Position numbers and translations under genes: made by a program
Assembly: GCA_945865535.1 (NCBI GenBank)
Contig: CAMBDW010000002.1
Coordinates: 62,001 to 126,000 of the forward strand
Source of the DNA: Chryseobacterium gleum
GTDB lineage: Bacteria; Bacteroidota; Bacteroidia; Flavobacteriales; BACL11
Reading direction: 5' to 3'
DNA: 64,000 nucleotides
In this document: piece by piece, positions 40,874 through 51,359 of the stretch
Position numbering within the stretch: the first letter of the stretch is position 1
Layout of the letters: the number at the start of each line of letters is the position of its first letter
The notes under the pieces: generated by a model
What the model was told of the DNA's origin: nothing
Databases searched by the model: none
Seen by the model: only the letters and a program-made list of their open reading frames with translations

Positions 40874-43800
40874 TTGAGAGAAGCAATAATTAATAAAATA
40901 TCATTTTTAGTTGTTACACTATTTTTAAGTGTAAATCTATTGGGTCAATCAGTTTCTGATTCTTCGCTAGCATTTCCTTTTTCTGGATCTCAAAGTGGCG
41001 GAATATTTATGAATACTCCTTCTAACTTTAGTGCATCAGTAGTTTACGATCCTTTAACAAATACCTATACCGTACAAGATAAAATAGGAACCCTTAATTT
41101 TGGAGCGCCAAAAATCATGAGTTTTTCTGAGTATCAGAGATATGCTCAAACTAATTCAGTAAATGAGTATTGGAATTTACGCTCAAAAGAACGAGTAGGA
41201 AATCAGACTTCTGCTCTAGGATTACCTAAACTTTTTATACCTGGAAAATCGTTTGACAGAGTTTTTGGGGGAAATGCAGTTGATATCAGACCTCAAGGTT
41301 CTGCCGAATTAATTTTTGGATTAAAAATCAATAGGATAGACAATCCTTCATTACCAGAAGAACAAAGAAAAACAGTATCATTTGATTTTCAAGAAAAAAT
41401 CCAGATGAATGTAATTGGAAAGATTGGAGAGAAACTAAAAGTAACTGCTAATTTTAATACAGAAACTACTTTTGATTTTGAGAATCAGATGAAAGTAGAA
41501 TATACAGGATATGAGGATGAAATTATTAAGAAAATTGAAATTGGAAATGTTAGCCTACCTCTAAACGGGACTTTAATTACAGGAAGTCAATCTTTATTTG
41601 GACTTAAAACACAATTACAATTTGGACGAACAACCATTACAGGTATTTTATCTCAGCAGAAAAGCACAAAATCAGAGATAGAAGTAAGTGGAGGGGCTCA
41701 AAAATCAGAGTTTGATGTTTATGCAGATGAATATGAAGCCAACAAACACTACTTTTTAGCCCATTATTTTAAAGATCAATATGATGCTGCTCTTGCCAAT
41801 TTACCTTTTATTAATTCTGGAATAAATATTACAAAAATTGAGGTTTGGGTAACCAATAAAACAGGCACTACCAATGAGACTAGAAATATTGTTGGCTTTT
41901 TAGACTTAGGAGAAACAAGCGAGAATATTTACAATACTACTTTCTCGTTTTCTAATGGCGGGAATTTTCCAGATAATAATGATGCAAATGATATGTTTAA
42001 ACGGCTAACAACAGAGTATTCAGCAATTAGAAATATAAATGAAGTAAACAGCACTTTGCAATCGACTTCACTGGCTAATGGAACTGATTTTGAGAAGCTA
42101 GAAAGAGCAAGAAAACTATCAGAGTCAGAATTTTCTTTTAATAGTCAGTTAGGCTATATTTCATTAAATCAAGCTTTAAATAATGATGAGGTTTTAGCAG
42201 TTGCTTTTCAGTACACCATAGGAAGTGAAACCTATCAGGTTGGTGAATTAAGCACAACAGGCCCTGCAGCTCCTAATACACTAATTCTAAAATTATTAAA
42301 AGGGACAAATTTCACCCCATCCTTACCAAACTGGGATTTAATGATGAAGAATATTTATGCTATTGGCGCTTATCAGATGAGTAGAGATGGTTTTTTGTTA
42401 GATGTGGTTTATGAAAATACTGAAGAATCGGGAGCTTTAACAAATTATTTAAATGAAAAGGATGAGGCAAATATTCATGGAAAACCACTTATTAAGCTAT
42501 TGAATCTGGACAGGTTAAATCAGCAGATGGATGTGCAATCGGATGGCGTTTTTGATTTTATTGAAGGAATAACTGCAAAATCATCTAATGGGAGAATTAT
42601 TTTTCCTATTAGAGAGCCCTTTGGAAATTATTTAGCCAATCAGTTCACTAGCCCTACAACTGCAGAAAAATATTCCTATCAAATTTTGTATGACTCTACT
42701 TTAACAGTGGCCCAACAATTTCCTGAAAAGAATAAATTCAGATTAAAAGGAACTTACGAATCTTCATCTGGAGCTGAGATTAGATTGAACGCTATGAATG
42801 TTCCTGCGGGCTCAGTTACTGTTACTGCTGGCTCACAAAAATTGGTAGAAAACCAAGATTATACCGTAGATTATATGCTCGGTCGCGTAACAATTATTAA
42901 TGATGGAATACTAAGCTCAGGAGTGCCTATAAAAATTTCATTGGAGAATAATTCTATGTTTGGTATTCAAAATAAAACTTTAATTGGTATACATGCTGAT
43001 TATGAGATTAATAAGGACTTCTTGATAGGAGCAACTATGCTGAGATTAAGTGAACGGCCTTACACTCAAAAAATTAATTCTGGACAAGAACCAATTGCAA
43101 ATACAATTTGGGGTTTAGATGCAAATTATCAAACTGAGGTACCTTGGCTGACAACAGTTATTGATAAATTGCCTTTTCTTGAAACCAAAGAAAAATCCAG
43201 ATTAATTGTAACTGGAGAGTTCGCTCATCTTATTCCTGGACATCATAAAGCAGTTGGGGAGGAAGGAGTTTCCTATATTGATGATTTTGAATCCAGCAGA
43301 ACAGCTATTGACATAAAAAATATGGGGGCTTGGAAATTGGCAAGCATACCTCAAGGACAAGAAGATTTGTTCGAAAATTCCACTGAAAATAATGATTTAA
43401 TTTTAGGCCATAAAAGAGCTAAATTAGCCTGGTATACTATTGATCCTTTGTTTTTTAGAAGTACTTCAATTACACCTCCAAATGTAAATAAAACCTTAAC
43501 TTTAGCTAATGGAAATACTATCCCTCAACAATCCTATCATTATGCTCGTGAGGTGTTAGAAACAGAAGTTTTTCCAAATAAAGATCCTAATTTAGGTAGT
43601 CAAATAACAAATTTATCAGTTTTAGATATTGCATATTATCCTCAGGAGAGAGGGCCGTATAATTACACTATTAACGGCATTAATAATGAGGGAAAATTGA
43701 TAAATCCTAACTCTAGTTGGGCAGGGATGATGCGTAAATTAGAAACCAATGATTTTGAAGCTTCAAATATTGAGTTTGTAGAATTTTGGATGATGGATCC

Positions 43801-46800
43801 TTTTAATGATGAGGATGGTTTAATGAACCACTCAGGAGGAGATATGTATATTCAACTTGGAAATATATCAGAAGATGTATTAAAAGATGGTTATAAAAGT
43901 TTTGAGAATGGACTCCCAACTTCAGCAATTGTTGAAGATGTGGACACAACAGCCTGGGGAAGAGTGCCCACAAACTTTTCAATTGTTGAGGCCTTTGATA
44001 ATGACCCTACATCAAGAGAGTATCAAGATGTTGGTATTGATGGATTAAGAACAGCCGATGAAAAATTATTTTTTGATTCCGTTTATATACAACCATTACT
44101 TTCTCTTTATGGCGCTGCTTCTTCTGCTTATGGCAATGCAATAAATGACCCTTCTGGGGATAATTTTCATTATTTTAGAGGTAGTGATTTTGATAGTCAA
44201 TCAACATCAATTTTAGATAGATACAAGAACTTTAATAATATGGAGGGGAATTCAGTTACAACAGAAAATTCTGTGGAAAGCTATCCTACTGCGGCATCAT
44301 CACAGCCCAATACGGAAGACCTAAATGGCGATCATACTTTAAGTGAAACAGAAAGTTATTTTCAATATAAAGTTAGGTTAGATCCTGATGAAATGATTGT
44401 TGGGCAGAATTGTATTTCGGATGTATTGGTAACATCAGTAAAAACTGAAAATGGCGCTAATAGAACTATTAAATGGTATCAATTTAGAGTGCCTGTATAT
44501 CAGCCAGATAAGGTTATTGGCACTATAAGAGATTTTAAATCAATCCGATTTATGCGTTTGGCACTTACTGATTTTAGTCAACCCATCATTTGTCGTTTTG
44601 CAACATTCGGCTTAATAAGAGGTGAGTGGAGAAGATATAATTTCTCACTTGAAGAGCCAGGTGAATACATTCCTATTGATGATGAAGATGCTACTACTTT
44701 TGATGTTTCAGCTGTAAATATTGAAGAAAATGGAAATAGAAGTCCTATAAAATATGTACTCCCTCCTGGTATTGTTCAAGAACTTGATAATACAACAACT
44801 ACTCAAAGACAGCAAAATGAACAATCCTTAGTTTTAAAAGTTTGCGATTTAAAAGATGGAGATTCTAGAGCCACTTATAAAACATCAGATCTTGATTTAA
44901 GAACCTATAAGAGAATTAAAATGTTCGTTCATGCTGAAGGGGAACAAGATGATTTAAATCAGGGGAATTTATCTTGTTTCTTACGATTAGGGACGGATTT
45001 TACGGCCAACTATTATGAGTATGAGATACCCTTAAAACCTACTGTACATGGGGCAACTAACGCAAATGATATTTGGCCATCACAAAATGAAATTGACATT
45101 GCTTTTGAAATTTTCCAACAAGCAAAACAAGATAGAAATTATAACAATTCGGATGTATCCTCACCTTATATTAAATATACAAGTGGGGGTAAGGTTACCG
45201 TGGTAGGAAATCCCAACTTGGCACAGGTTAAAACCATTATGATTGGAGTAAGGAATCCTAAGAAAAAATCAATGGAAGATTCTGATGATGGCTTGTCAAA
45301 GTGCGGCCAAATTTGGGTAAATGAGTTAAGACTTACTGAATTTGACGAACAAGGGGGCTGGGCTGCAAATAGTAGAGTTACAGCGCGATTGGCTGATTTT
45401 GGTAATGTTACTTTATCAGGAAATATGAGTACTATTGGCTTTGGAAGTATTGAAAAGAAAGTTAATGAACGACAAAAATACAACGCTTATCAGTATGATT
45501 TTTCTTCTACATTTGATTTAGGAAAATTCTTCTCTGAAGACTTTGGTTTAAAAGTCCCAATGTATATTGGCAGGTCACAAGCCATAAAAAATCCTCAATA
45601 CAATCCTCTTGATCCGGATATACTTTTTACAACTTCATTAAAAGCCTTAGATAGTAAAGTAGAGAAAGACTCTCTTAAAAATATTGCTCAAGACTATGTG
45701 CAAAGAAAGAGTATTAATTTTACAAATGTGAGAAAAACAAAAGTTCAGAAAAAAGGTGAAGCACCTAAAAAACAGCAAGTATATGACGTAGAGAATTTTA
45801 CAATTTCTTATTCAAAAAATGAAACTTTTATAAGAAATATCAATACCGAATACAACAGAACTGCAAATTACAGAGGAGCATTAACCTATAATTTTAATAC
45901 TCAGCCCAAAAACATCAAACCTTTTGCTAAAATTAAGTTCCCGAAATCAGCCTATTTTAATCTTATCAAAGATTTTAATTTTAATACTATGCCAAAATCT
46001 TTTTCTTTCAGAACAGATTTTGACAGGAATTATAATGAAACAAAGATCAGGAATTTGAGCAATTCTAATATGCTTATTTTCCCTACATATAACAAGTTTT
46101 TTACTTGGAATAGATCCTATGAGTTAAAATATGATTTAATGCGGACATTAAAATTGGATTTTGCAGTCAATCAAAAAGCAAATATTGATGAACCAGCAGG
46201 AAAACTCGACAAATCGGATCCTTTGTACAAAGAAAAAATGGACACTATTTGGAACAATGTTTGGAATTTTGGTAGAGTAACTCACTATCATCAAACTTTT
46301 GGAGCCAATTATCAAGTTCCATTAAATAAAATTCCTATCGTAAACTTTATTTCTTTAGATATAAGGTATACTGCTAACTATGATTGGACAGCAGCTTTGC
46401 CTGCTATTTCAAATTTAGGAAATACTATTCAAAACTCTAATTCTAAGCAATATAATGGACAAATTAATCTTACAACTTTATACAATAAAGTCCCCTATTT
46501 TAAGAAATTAAGCCAAGGAAGTAGTAGGGGAGGAGGTGATAGAAATAGTGTTAGAAACAGACAAGAGCAAGAAGAAACTGATCAAGAGAAGAAAAATAAA
46601 TTCGAATTCTTAAAACACATGACTCGTTTTGGATTGGGAGTAAAAAATATAGCAATTAATTATTCTGAAACTCAAGGGACTTTTCTTCCAGGCTACCTTA
46701 ATCAATCAAAAGTATTAGGCCAAGATTGGGCTCAATTATCTCCAGGTTTACCATTTGCTTTTGGAAGCCAACAAGACATTAGATCAACAGCTGGAAGAAA

Positions 46801-48013
46801 TGGTTGGATATCAAAAAATACTGCACTTAATACCATGTATAAAACGAATTCAGCAGAGAATTTAACCTTAAGAAGTACTGTTGAACCAATCGAGCAATTG
46901 AAAATAGAATTAACTGCCAATAAAACAACATCCACTAATAATACCGAGTATTTTAGATGGGATGATGAGATTAATAATTTTAATTCTTTTAGTCCAACAG
47001 AATCAGGAAGTTTTAGCATATCATTTATTTCATGGGGCACTGCTTTTAGAGGGGATAATGATGATAATGAGTCTGCAACTTTTGATAATTTTAGGAATTA
47101 CAGAAATGATATTGCCAAGCAATTAGCAGCAAATAATCCTAATTTTAATGGAGGGATTGATCCTATTACTGGTTTTCCTACAGAATACGTTACTTATTCT
47201 GGAGATACAGTCCCAACTTTAGTTGGTGGTTATGGGGCAACTTCTCAAGAGGTTATGATTCCTGCTTTTTTAGCAGCTTATAGTGGAAGAGACCCATCTA
47301 ATTCAAAACTAACTGCCTTTCCTGCAATTCCTTTGCCAAATTGGACAATTACCTATGATGGTTTTATAAAAATTCCGTATATTAAAAAGACATTCAAACA
47401 ATTTACAATTGGCCATGCCTATCGATCTACTTATTCTGTTGGTTCCTTTCAAACAAATCTTAACTATGGAAGTGGTGATGAGATAAATATGAATAATATG
47501 AGTTATCATGTTGCTCGTGAAATTTCTCAGGTTACAATTAATGAGCAGTTTAGTCCGCTTTTTAAAGTGGATATGACTTGGAAAAATAGCCTTTTAACTA
47601 AAATTGAATTCAAAAAGTCAAGAGTTTTAGCTTTATCTTTAGCCAATAATCAGTTGACAGAAACCGGCTCTCAAGAGTATGTAGTTGGCGTTGGATATCG
47701 AATTAAAGATGTTGAGTTTAAAATGTTTTCAGGAGGAAGTGGGAAAAAGATTTCAAGTGATTTGGATTTGAAATTAGATTTTAATTTGATGAATAATAAA
47801 ACAATTATCAGAAAAGTAATTGAAGATGTAGAGCAAATAACAATGGGACAACAGTTAATAAAAATTAAATTTTCAGCTGATTATGTAGTAAATCAGAGAT
47901 TAAATATTAAACTTTTTTATGATAGAGCAATTACTAATCCTTTTATTTCCACCACTTTTCCGAGTTCTATTACAAATGTAGGTTTTAGTATAAGATTTAC
48001 CTTGGCGGGATAA
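40874..48013 (+). CDS. sprA: Type IX secretion translocon / gliding motility protein SprA
   Basis: A 2379-residue outer-membrane protein, close to the usual SprA length of about 2,400. It starts at TTG with a signal peptide (FLVVTLFLSVNLLGQS). Recognisable SprA stretches include KSFDRVFGGNAVDIRPQGSA (about residues 118-137), LEARKLSE-type helices, YIDDFESSRTAIDIKNMGAW (about 806-825), KCGQIWVNELRLTEFDEQGG (about 1475-1494) and a long barrel ending NVGFSIRFTLAG. SprA forms the very large single-chain barrel that lets folded CTD cargo leave the periplasm. A low-complexity linker rich in Arg, Glu and Lys lies near 1885-1910. It is encoded with ruvA and followed by gcvH, as I recall from flavobacteria. 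Confidence 0.96.
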   Translation: MREAIINKISFLVVTLFLSVNLLGQSVSDSSLAFPFSGSQSGGIFMNTPSNFSASVVYDPLTNTYTVQDKIGTLNFGAPKIMSFSEYQRYAQTNSVNEYWNLRSKERVGNQTSALGLPKLFIPGKSFDRVFGGNAVDIRPQGSAELIFGLKINRIDNPSLPEEQRKTVSFDFQEKIQMNVIGKIGEKLKVTANFNTETTFDFENQMKVEYTGYEDEIIKKIEIGNVSLPLNGTLITGSQSLFGLKTQLQFGRTTITGILSQQKSTKSEIEVSGGAQKSEFDVYADEYEANKHYFLAHYFKDQYDAALANLPFINSGINITKIEVWVTNKTGTTNETRNIVGFLDLGETSENIYNTTFSFSNGGNFPDNNDANDMFKRLTTEYSAIRNINEVNSTLQSTSLANGTDFEKLERARKLSESEFSFNSQLGYISLNQALNNDEVLAVAFQYTIGSETYQVGELSTTGPAAPNTLILKLLKGTNFTPSLPNWDLMMKNIYAIGAYQMSRDGFLLDVVYENTEESGALTNYLNEKDEANIHGKPLIKLLNLDRLNQQMDVQSDGVFDFIEGITAKSSNGRIIFPIREPFGNYLANQFTSPTTAEKYSYQILYDSTLTVAQQFPEKNKFRLKGTYESSSGAEIRLNAMNVPAGSVTVTAGSQKLVENQDYTVDYMLGRVTIINDGILSSGVPIKISLENNSMFGIQNKTLIGIHADYEINKDFLIGATMLRLSERPYTQKINSGQEPIANTIWGLDANYQTEVPWLTTVIDKLPFLETKEKSRLIVTGEFAHLIPGHHKAVGEEGVSYIDDFESSRTAIDIKNMGAWKLASIPQGQEDLFENSTENNDLILGHKRAKLAWYTIDPLFFRSTSITPPNVNKTLTLANGNTIPQQSYHYAREVLETEVFPNKDPNLGSQITNLSVLDIAYYPQERGPYNYTINGINNEGKLINPNSSWAGMMRKLETNDFEASNIEFVEFWMMDPFNDEDGLMNHSGGDMYIQLGNISEDVLKDGYKSFENGLPTSAIVEDVDTTAWGRVPTNFSIVEAFDNDPTSREYQDVGIDGLRTADEKLFFDSVYIQPLLSLYGAASSAYGNAINDPSGDNFHYFRGSDFDSQSTSILDRYKNFNNMEGNSVTTENSVESYPTAASSQPNTEDLNGDHTLSETESYFQYKVRLDPDEMIVGQNCISDVLVTSVKTENGANRTIKWYQFRVPVYQPDKVIGTIRDFKSIRFMRLALTDFSQPIICRFATFGLIRGEWRRYNFSLEEPGEYIPIDDEDATTFDVSAVNIEENGNRSPIKYVLPPGIVQELDNTTTTQRQQNEQSLVLKVCDLKDGDSRATYKTSDLDLRTYKRIKMFVHAEGEQDDLNQGNLSCFLRLGTDFTANYYEYEIPLKPTVHGATNANDIWPSQNEIDIAFEIFQQAKQDRNYNNSDVSSPYIKYTSGGKVTVVGNPNLAQVKTIMIGVRNPKKKSMEDSDDGLSKCGQIWVNELRLTEFDEQGGWAANSRVTARLADFGNVTLSGNMSTIGFGSIEKKVNERQKYNAYQYDFSSTFDLGKFFSEDFGLKVPMYIGRSQAIKNPQYNPLDPDILFTTSLKALDSKVEKDSLKNIAQDYVQRKSINFTNVRKTKVQKKGEAPKKQQVYDVENFTISYSKNETFIRNINTEYNRTANYRGALTYNFNTQPKNIKPFAKIKFPKSAYFNLIKDFNFNTMPKSFSFRTDFDRNYNETKIRNLSNSNMLIFPTYNKFFTWNRSYELKYDLMRTLKLDFAVNQKANIDEPAGKLDKSDPLYKEKMDTIWNNVWNFGRVTHYHQTFGANYQVPLNKIPIVNFISLDIRYTANYDWTAALPAISNLGNTIQNSNSKQYNGQINLTTLYNKVPYFKKLSQGSSRGGGDRNSVRNRQEQEETDQEKKNKFEFLKHMTRFGLGVKNIAINYSETQGTFLPGYLNQSKVLGQDWAQLSPGLPFAFGSQQDIRSTAGRNGWISKNTALNTMYKTNSAENLTLRSTVEPIEQLKIELTANKTTSTNNTEYFRWDDEINNFNSFSPTESGSFSISFISWGTAFRGDNDDNESATFDNFRNYRNDIAKQLAANNPNFNGGIDPITGFPTEYVTYSGDTVPTLVGGYGATSQEVMIPAFLAAYSGRDPSNSKLTAFPAIPLPNWTITYDGFIKIPYIKKTFKQFTIGHAYRSTYSVGSFQTNLNYGSGDEINMNNMSYHVAREISQVTINEQFSPLFKVDMTWKNSLLTKIEFKKSRVLALSLANNQLTETGSQEYVVGVGYRIKDVEFKMFSGGSGKKISSDLDLKLDFNLMNNKTIIRKVIEDVEQITMGQQLIKIKFSADYVVNQRLNIKLFYDRAITNPFISTTFPSSITNVGFSIRFTLAG

Positions 48014-48015
48014 TT

Positions 48016-48044
48016 TTGCCGACCAATAAAAAAATGTATTTTTG
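48016..48044 (+). promoter_or_regulatory. Promoter of gcvH
   Basis: TTG (48016-48018) and TATTTTTG (48037-48044) are 18 bases apart, 16 bases before the ATG at 48060. Confidence 0.55.
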
Positions 48045-48059
48045 AAAAAAATTAATTAG

Positions 48060-48437
48060 ATGAAATTTCCAAAAGAATTAAAATACACTAAAGACCATGA
48101 ATGGCTGAAAGTTCAAGGAGATACTGCTTATATTGGTATCACTGAATTTGCACAAGGAGAGTTAGGAGATATCGTATTTGTTGACATAGATACTAAAGGA
48201 GAAATGCTTGAAAAAGAAGAAGTTTTTGGCTCCATTGAGGCAGTTAAAACAGTATCTGATTTATTTATGCCAATAAGTGGAAAGGTTTTAACCTTTAATG
48301 ATAAACTGGAAGATGCCCCAGAGTTAATTAATTCAGATCCATATGGAGATGGGTGGATTATTAAAATTTCAGTTTCTGATATTCAAGAGTTAGACTCTCT
48401 TTTAGATGCAGTTAGCTATAAAGAATTAGTAGGATAA
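48060..48437 (+). CDS. gcvH: Glycine cleavage system H protein
   Basis: A 125-residue lipoyl carrier. [20 protein letters not shown] opens the domain; the lipoylation site is in [20 protein letters not shown], with the Lys near residue 64. It shuttles the aminomethyl group between the P, T and L proteins of glycine cleavage. The gcvP and gcvT genes are not in this window. It is followed 12 bases later by a TonB-like gene. Confidence 0.97.
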   Translation: MKFPKELKYTKDHEWLKVQGDTAYIGITEFAQGELGDIVFVDIDTKGEMLEKEEVFGSIEAVKTVSDLFMPISGKVLTFNDKLEDAPELINSDPYGDGWIIKISVSDIQELDSLLDAVSYKELVG

Positions 48438-48449
48438 AAAAAATAATAT

Positions 48450-49100
48450 ATGGAACCAAAAAAGAATCCTGAAATTAGTTTAGAAAAGAAGAAAGGACTT
48501 TTCTTTCAAATAGGCCTTGTTGTTACTCTTGTAATTGTGCTTGGCGCTTTTGAGTGGAAAAGTTATGAAAAGGTAGATTATAATTTGGGCCAGTTAAATC
48601 TTGATGATTTGGAAGAAGAAATTATTCCTATTACCAAACAAGAAAAAAACCCTCCTCCTCCTCCGCCTCCGTCTGAGGTTATTGTAATCGTTGAGGATAA
48701 AGTTGAAATTGTAGATGAGGCTAAAATTGAGACTACTGAGTCGGATGAAAAAGTTGCAATTGAGATTGAAGAAGAATCTGATGAGGAATTTTTTATGGTT
48801 GTAGAGAATATGCCAGAATTTCCTGGAGGGGATGCAGGTCTTATGAAGTACATTCAGAACAATGTAAAATATCCGCCAATTGCTAAGGAATATAATATTA
48901 CAGGTAAGGTATATGTCAGTTTTATTGTAGATAAATCAGGGTCAGTTACAGATGTAAAAATTGTAAGAGGAGTGGACAAGAGTTTAGATGCAGAGGCTGT
49001 TAGAGTGGTAAAATCATTACCTAAATATAAGCCTGGAAAGCAGAGAGGGAATGCAGTTAGGGTAATGTTTACCATTCCAATTAACTTTACCCTTAATTAA
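48450..49100 (+). CDS. TonB-family energy transducer
   Basis: A 216-residue protein with an N-terminal transmembrane anchor (FFQIGLVVTLVIVLGAFEW, about 18-36), a proline run (NPPPPPPPSEV) and an acidic spacer. The C-terminal TonB domain reads EFPGGDAGLMKYIQNNVKYP (about 129-148), VYVSFIVDKSGSVTDVKIVR and the final VMFTIPINFTLN. The spacer is short and Glu-rich, so it may not span a wide periplasm alone. It transmits proton-motive energy to outer-membrane receptors or acts as a TonB-like periplasmic linker. The gene ends before a bidirectional terminator. Confidence 0.85.
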   Translation: MEPKKNPEISLEKKKGLFFQIGLVVTLVIVLGAFEWKSYEKVDYNLGQLNLDDLEEEIIPITKQEKNPPPPPPPSEVIVIVEDKVEIVDEAKIETTESDEKVAIEIEEESDEEFFMVVENMPEFPGGDAGLMKYIQNNVKYPPIAKEYNITGKVYVSFIVDKSGSVTDVKIVRGVDKSLDAEAVRVVKSLPKYKPGKQRGNAVRVMFTIPINFTLN

Positions 49101-49120
49101 TTATAGTGTTAAAATTGAAT

Positions 49121-49152
49121 AAAAAAGCCGAGCAATTATGCTCGGCTTTTTT
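49121..49152. terminator. Bidirectional terminator between the tonB-like gene and cysN
   Basis: AAAAAAGCCGAGC (49121-49133) pairs with GCTCGGCTTTTTT (49140-49152) around AATTAT. The A-run and T-run make it work on both strands for the convergent genes. Confidence 0.85.
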
Positions 49153-49176
49153 ATTGGTTTATTTAAAGGATTATAC

Positions 49177-50445
49177 TTAGATAATCATCCCAGCAGCAAC
49201 AGTTTCATTTGTCGCCTCATCTACTAAAATAATACTTCCAGTATTTCTATTTCTTGTATAACTATCAAAGAATAAAGGTTTGGTAGTACGGATAGTTACT
49301 CTTCCAATATCATTCAATCCAATTTCTTTATCATCTTCCATTCTGTGTAAAGAATTGATATCCATTTTGTATTTAACCTCTTTAATGATGCATCTTGCGC
49401 TTTGAGAAGTATGCCTGATAGCATATTTCCCATTTGGGATCATCTTTTTTTCATTCATCCAACAAATCATTACCTCAATATCTTGCTCAATATTTGGTTT
49501 ATTGTTTTCTCTAACCAGCATATCACCTCTACTAATATCAATATCATCAGTTAAAGTCATACACACTGACATTGGAGAAAATGCTTCTAAAACTGCTCCA
49601 TCAAAGGTATCGATTGATTTGATTTTAGATTTAAATCCTGAAGGCAGGATAGTTACTTCATCTCCAGGCTTAAAAACGCCCCCCTCAATTCTTCCTGCAT
49701 ATCCTCTATAGTCTGGATATTTAACTGATTGAGGACGCACTACAAACTGGACAGGGAATCTACAATCAATATGGTTGTGATCTGAAACAATATGAATATT
49801 TTCTAAAAGATGCATGAGTGTAGATCCTTCATACCATGGCATATTTTTAGATCTATCCACAACATTATCTCCATTAAGTGCCGAAATAGGAATAAAATGA
49901 ATGTCTTTGATTTCTAATTTTGAAGCAAAATCTTCAAAGTCAGACTTTATTTTTTCAAATGCATCTTTACTGTACTCCACTAAATCCATTTTATTGATAC
50001 AAACAGCAATGTGAGGAATCTGTAAAAGAGAAGCAATAAATGCGTGTCTCTTTGTTTGTTTAATTACCCCATGCCTGGCATCAACTAATAACAAAGCTAG
50101 ATTAGCGGTTGAAGCCCCAGTAACCATATTTCTTGTATACTGAATATGTCCTGGGGTGTCTGCAATAATGAATTTTCTTTTTGGAGTTGCAAAATATCTG
50201 TAGGCAACATCAATAGTAATTCCTTGCTCTCTTTCCGATCTTAATCCATCTGTTAAAAGGGCTAGATTGATTCCTTCTTCACCTCTTTGCTTACTTGTTT
50301 CTTTAAGTAATTCCAATTGATCTTCAAAAATTGCTTTACTGTCATAAAGCAACCTTCCAATCAATGTGCTTTTTCCGTCATCTACACTTCCTGCTGTTGT
50401 GAAGCGCAATAACTCCATGTCTAAATATCCTTTGGTGCTATTCAT
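49177..50445 (-). CDS. cysN: Sulfate adenylyltransferase subunit 1 (GTPase) CysN
   Basis: A 422-residue EF-Tu-like GTPase that drives ATP sulfurylase. G1 is AGSVDDGKSTLIGRLLYD (about residues 15-32), a CysN signature; further motifs are EQGITIDVAYRYF, ADTPGHIQYTRNM and CINKMDLVEY. The C-terminal part is the EF-Tu domain II/III pair, with RISRGDMLVRENN-like text (DISRGDMLVR). There is no fused CysC kinase domain; that is a separate gene. It is the last gene of cysC-cysD-cysN, 6 bases after cysD, with the terminator at 49121-49152. Confidence 0.97.
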   Translation of the reverse strand: MNSTKGYLDMELLRFTTAGSVDDGKSTLIGRLLYDSKAIFEDQLELLKETSKQRGEEGINLALLTDGLRSEREQGITIDVAYRYFATPKRKFIIADTPGHIQYTRNMVTGASTANLALLLVDARHGVIKQTKRHAFIASLLQIPHIAVCINKMDLVEYSKDAFEKIKSDFEDFASKLEIKDIHFIPISALNGDNVVDRSKNMPWYEGSTLMHLLENIHIVSDHNHIDCRFPVQFVVRPQSVKYPDYRGYAGRIEGGVFKPGDEVTILPSGFKSKIKSIDTFDGAVLEAFSPMSVCMTLTDDIDISRGDMLVRENNKPNIEQDIEVMICWMNEKKMIPNGKYAIRHTSQSARCIIKEVKYKMDINSLHRMEDDKEIGLNDIGRVTIRTTKPLFFDSYTRNRNTGSIILVDEATNETVAAGMII

Positions 50446-50451
50446 AGTTTT

Positions 50452-51357
50452 TTAAAAATATCCTTCTTTTTTTCTGTCTTCCATAGCAGCTTCTGATCTT
50501 TTGTCATCTGCTCTTCCACCTCTTTCCGTAACTCTTGTTGATGCTACTTCTTCAATAATTGCTTCTAAGTCTGCTGCTTCAGATTTTGTAACTCCAGTAC
50601 AGGTCATGTCTCCAATTGTTCGGCATCTAATGGTCATTTTTTCCCATTTTTCATCATTTTTTAGGGTAATGTAATCGCATTTTCCAAGCAGTACACCATT
50701 TCTGTTCACTACCTCTCTTTGATGAGAGAAATACAATGAAGGCAATTCTATTTTTTCGTGTAAAATATATTGCCATACATCCATTTCTGTCCAGTTTGAA
50801 ATTGGAAATACTCTAAAATGTTCGCCCATTTTTTTTCGCCCATTAAATAAATTCCAAAGTTCTGGTCTTTGATTTTTTGGATCCCATTGTCCGAATTCAT
50901 CTCTGTGCGAAAAGAATCTTTCCTTAGCTCTTGCTTTTTCCTCATCTCTTCTAGCTCCACCCATAGCACAGTCGTATTTTCCTTCTTCTAAACCTTCTAA
51001 AAGCGTTACGGTTTGTAATCCATTTCTTGATGTGTTAGGACCAGTTTCTTCCACAGCCGTTCCTCTGTTAATGGAATCCTGAACGTATTTTACAATTAGG
51101 GTTTCTCCAGAGCTGTGTATTAATTTATCTCTAAATTCAATGGTTTCTGGAAAGTTATGGCCGGTATCTACATGCATTAAAGGAAATGGCACTTTTGCTG
51201 GATGAAAAGCTTTTCTGGCAAGATGAAACATAATGATAGAATCTTTCCCTCCAGAAAACAACATTACAGGTTTTTCAAATTGGGCAGCTACTTCTCTTAA
51301 TATGAAAATTGCTTCCGATTCAAGTTCTTTTAAGTGTGTTAAATTGTACGAACTCAT
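50452..51357 (-). CDS. cysD: Sulfate adenylyltransferase subunit 2 CysD
   Basis: A 301-residue PP-loop ATP sulfurylase catalytic subunit. The P-loop is LFSGGKDSIIMFHLARKAF (about residues 33-51). Other CysD marks are LMHVDTGHNFPETIEFRDKL, GGARRDEEKARAKERFFSHR and ISNWTEMDVWQYILHEKI. It makes adenosine 5'-phosphosulfate from ATP and sulfate with CysN. Its ATG lies 2 bases after the cysC stop. Neither cysH nor a sulfite reductase is nearby, so the product is likely meant for PAPS and sulfation. Confidence 0.97.
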   Translation of the reverse strand: MSSYNLTHLKELESEAIFILREVAAQFEKPVMLFSGGKDSIIMFHLARKAFHPAKVPFPLMHVDTGHNFPETIEFRDKLIHSSGETLIVKYVQDSINRGTAVEETGPNTSRNGLQTVTLLEGLEEGKYDCAMGGARRDEEKARAKERFFSHRDEFGQWDPKNQRPELWNLFNGRKKMGEHFRVFPISNWTEMDVWQYILHEKIELPSLYFSHQREVVNRNGVLLGKCDYITLKNDEKWEKMTIRCRTIGDMTCTGVTKSEAADLEAIIEEVASTRVTERGGRADDKRSEAAMEDRKKEGYF

Positions 51358-51359
51358 AG

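Noticed and set aside
46732-47040. 102-codon ORF antisense to sprA
   Set aside because: It lies wholly within the strongly supported sprA frame, with no promoter or recognisable domain. Similar antisense frames in actB (25447-25773) and mrp (21228-21587) were dropped for the same reason.
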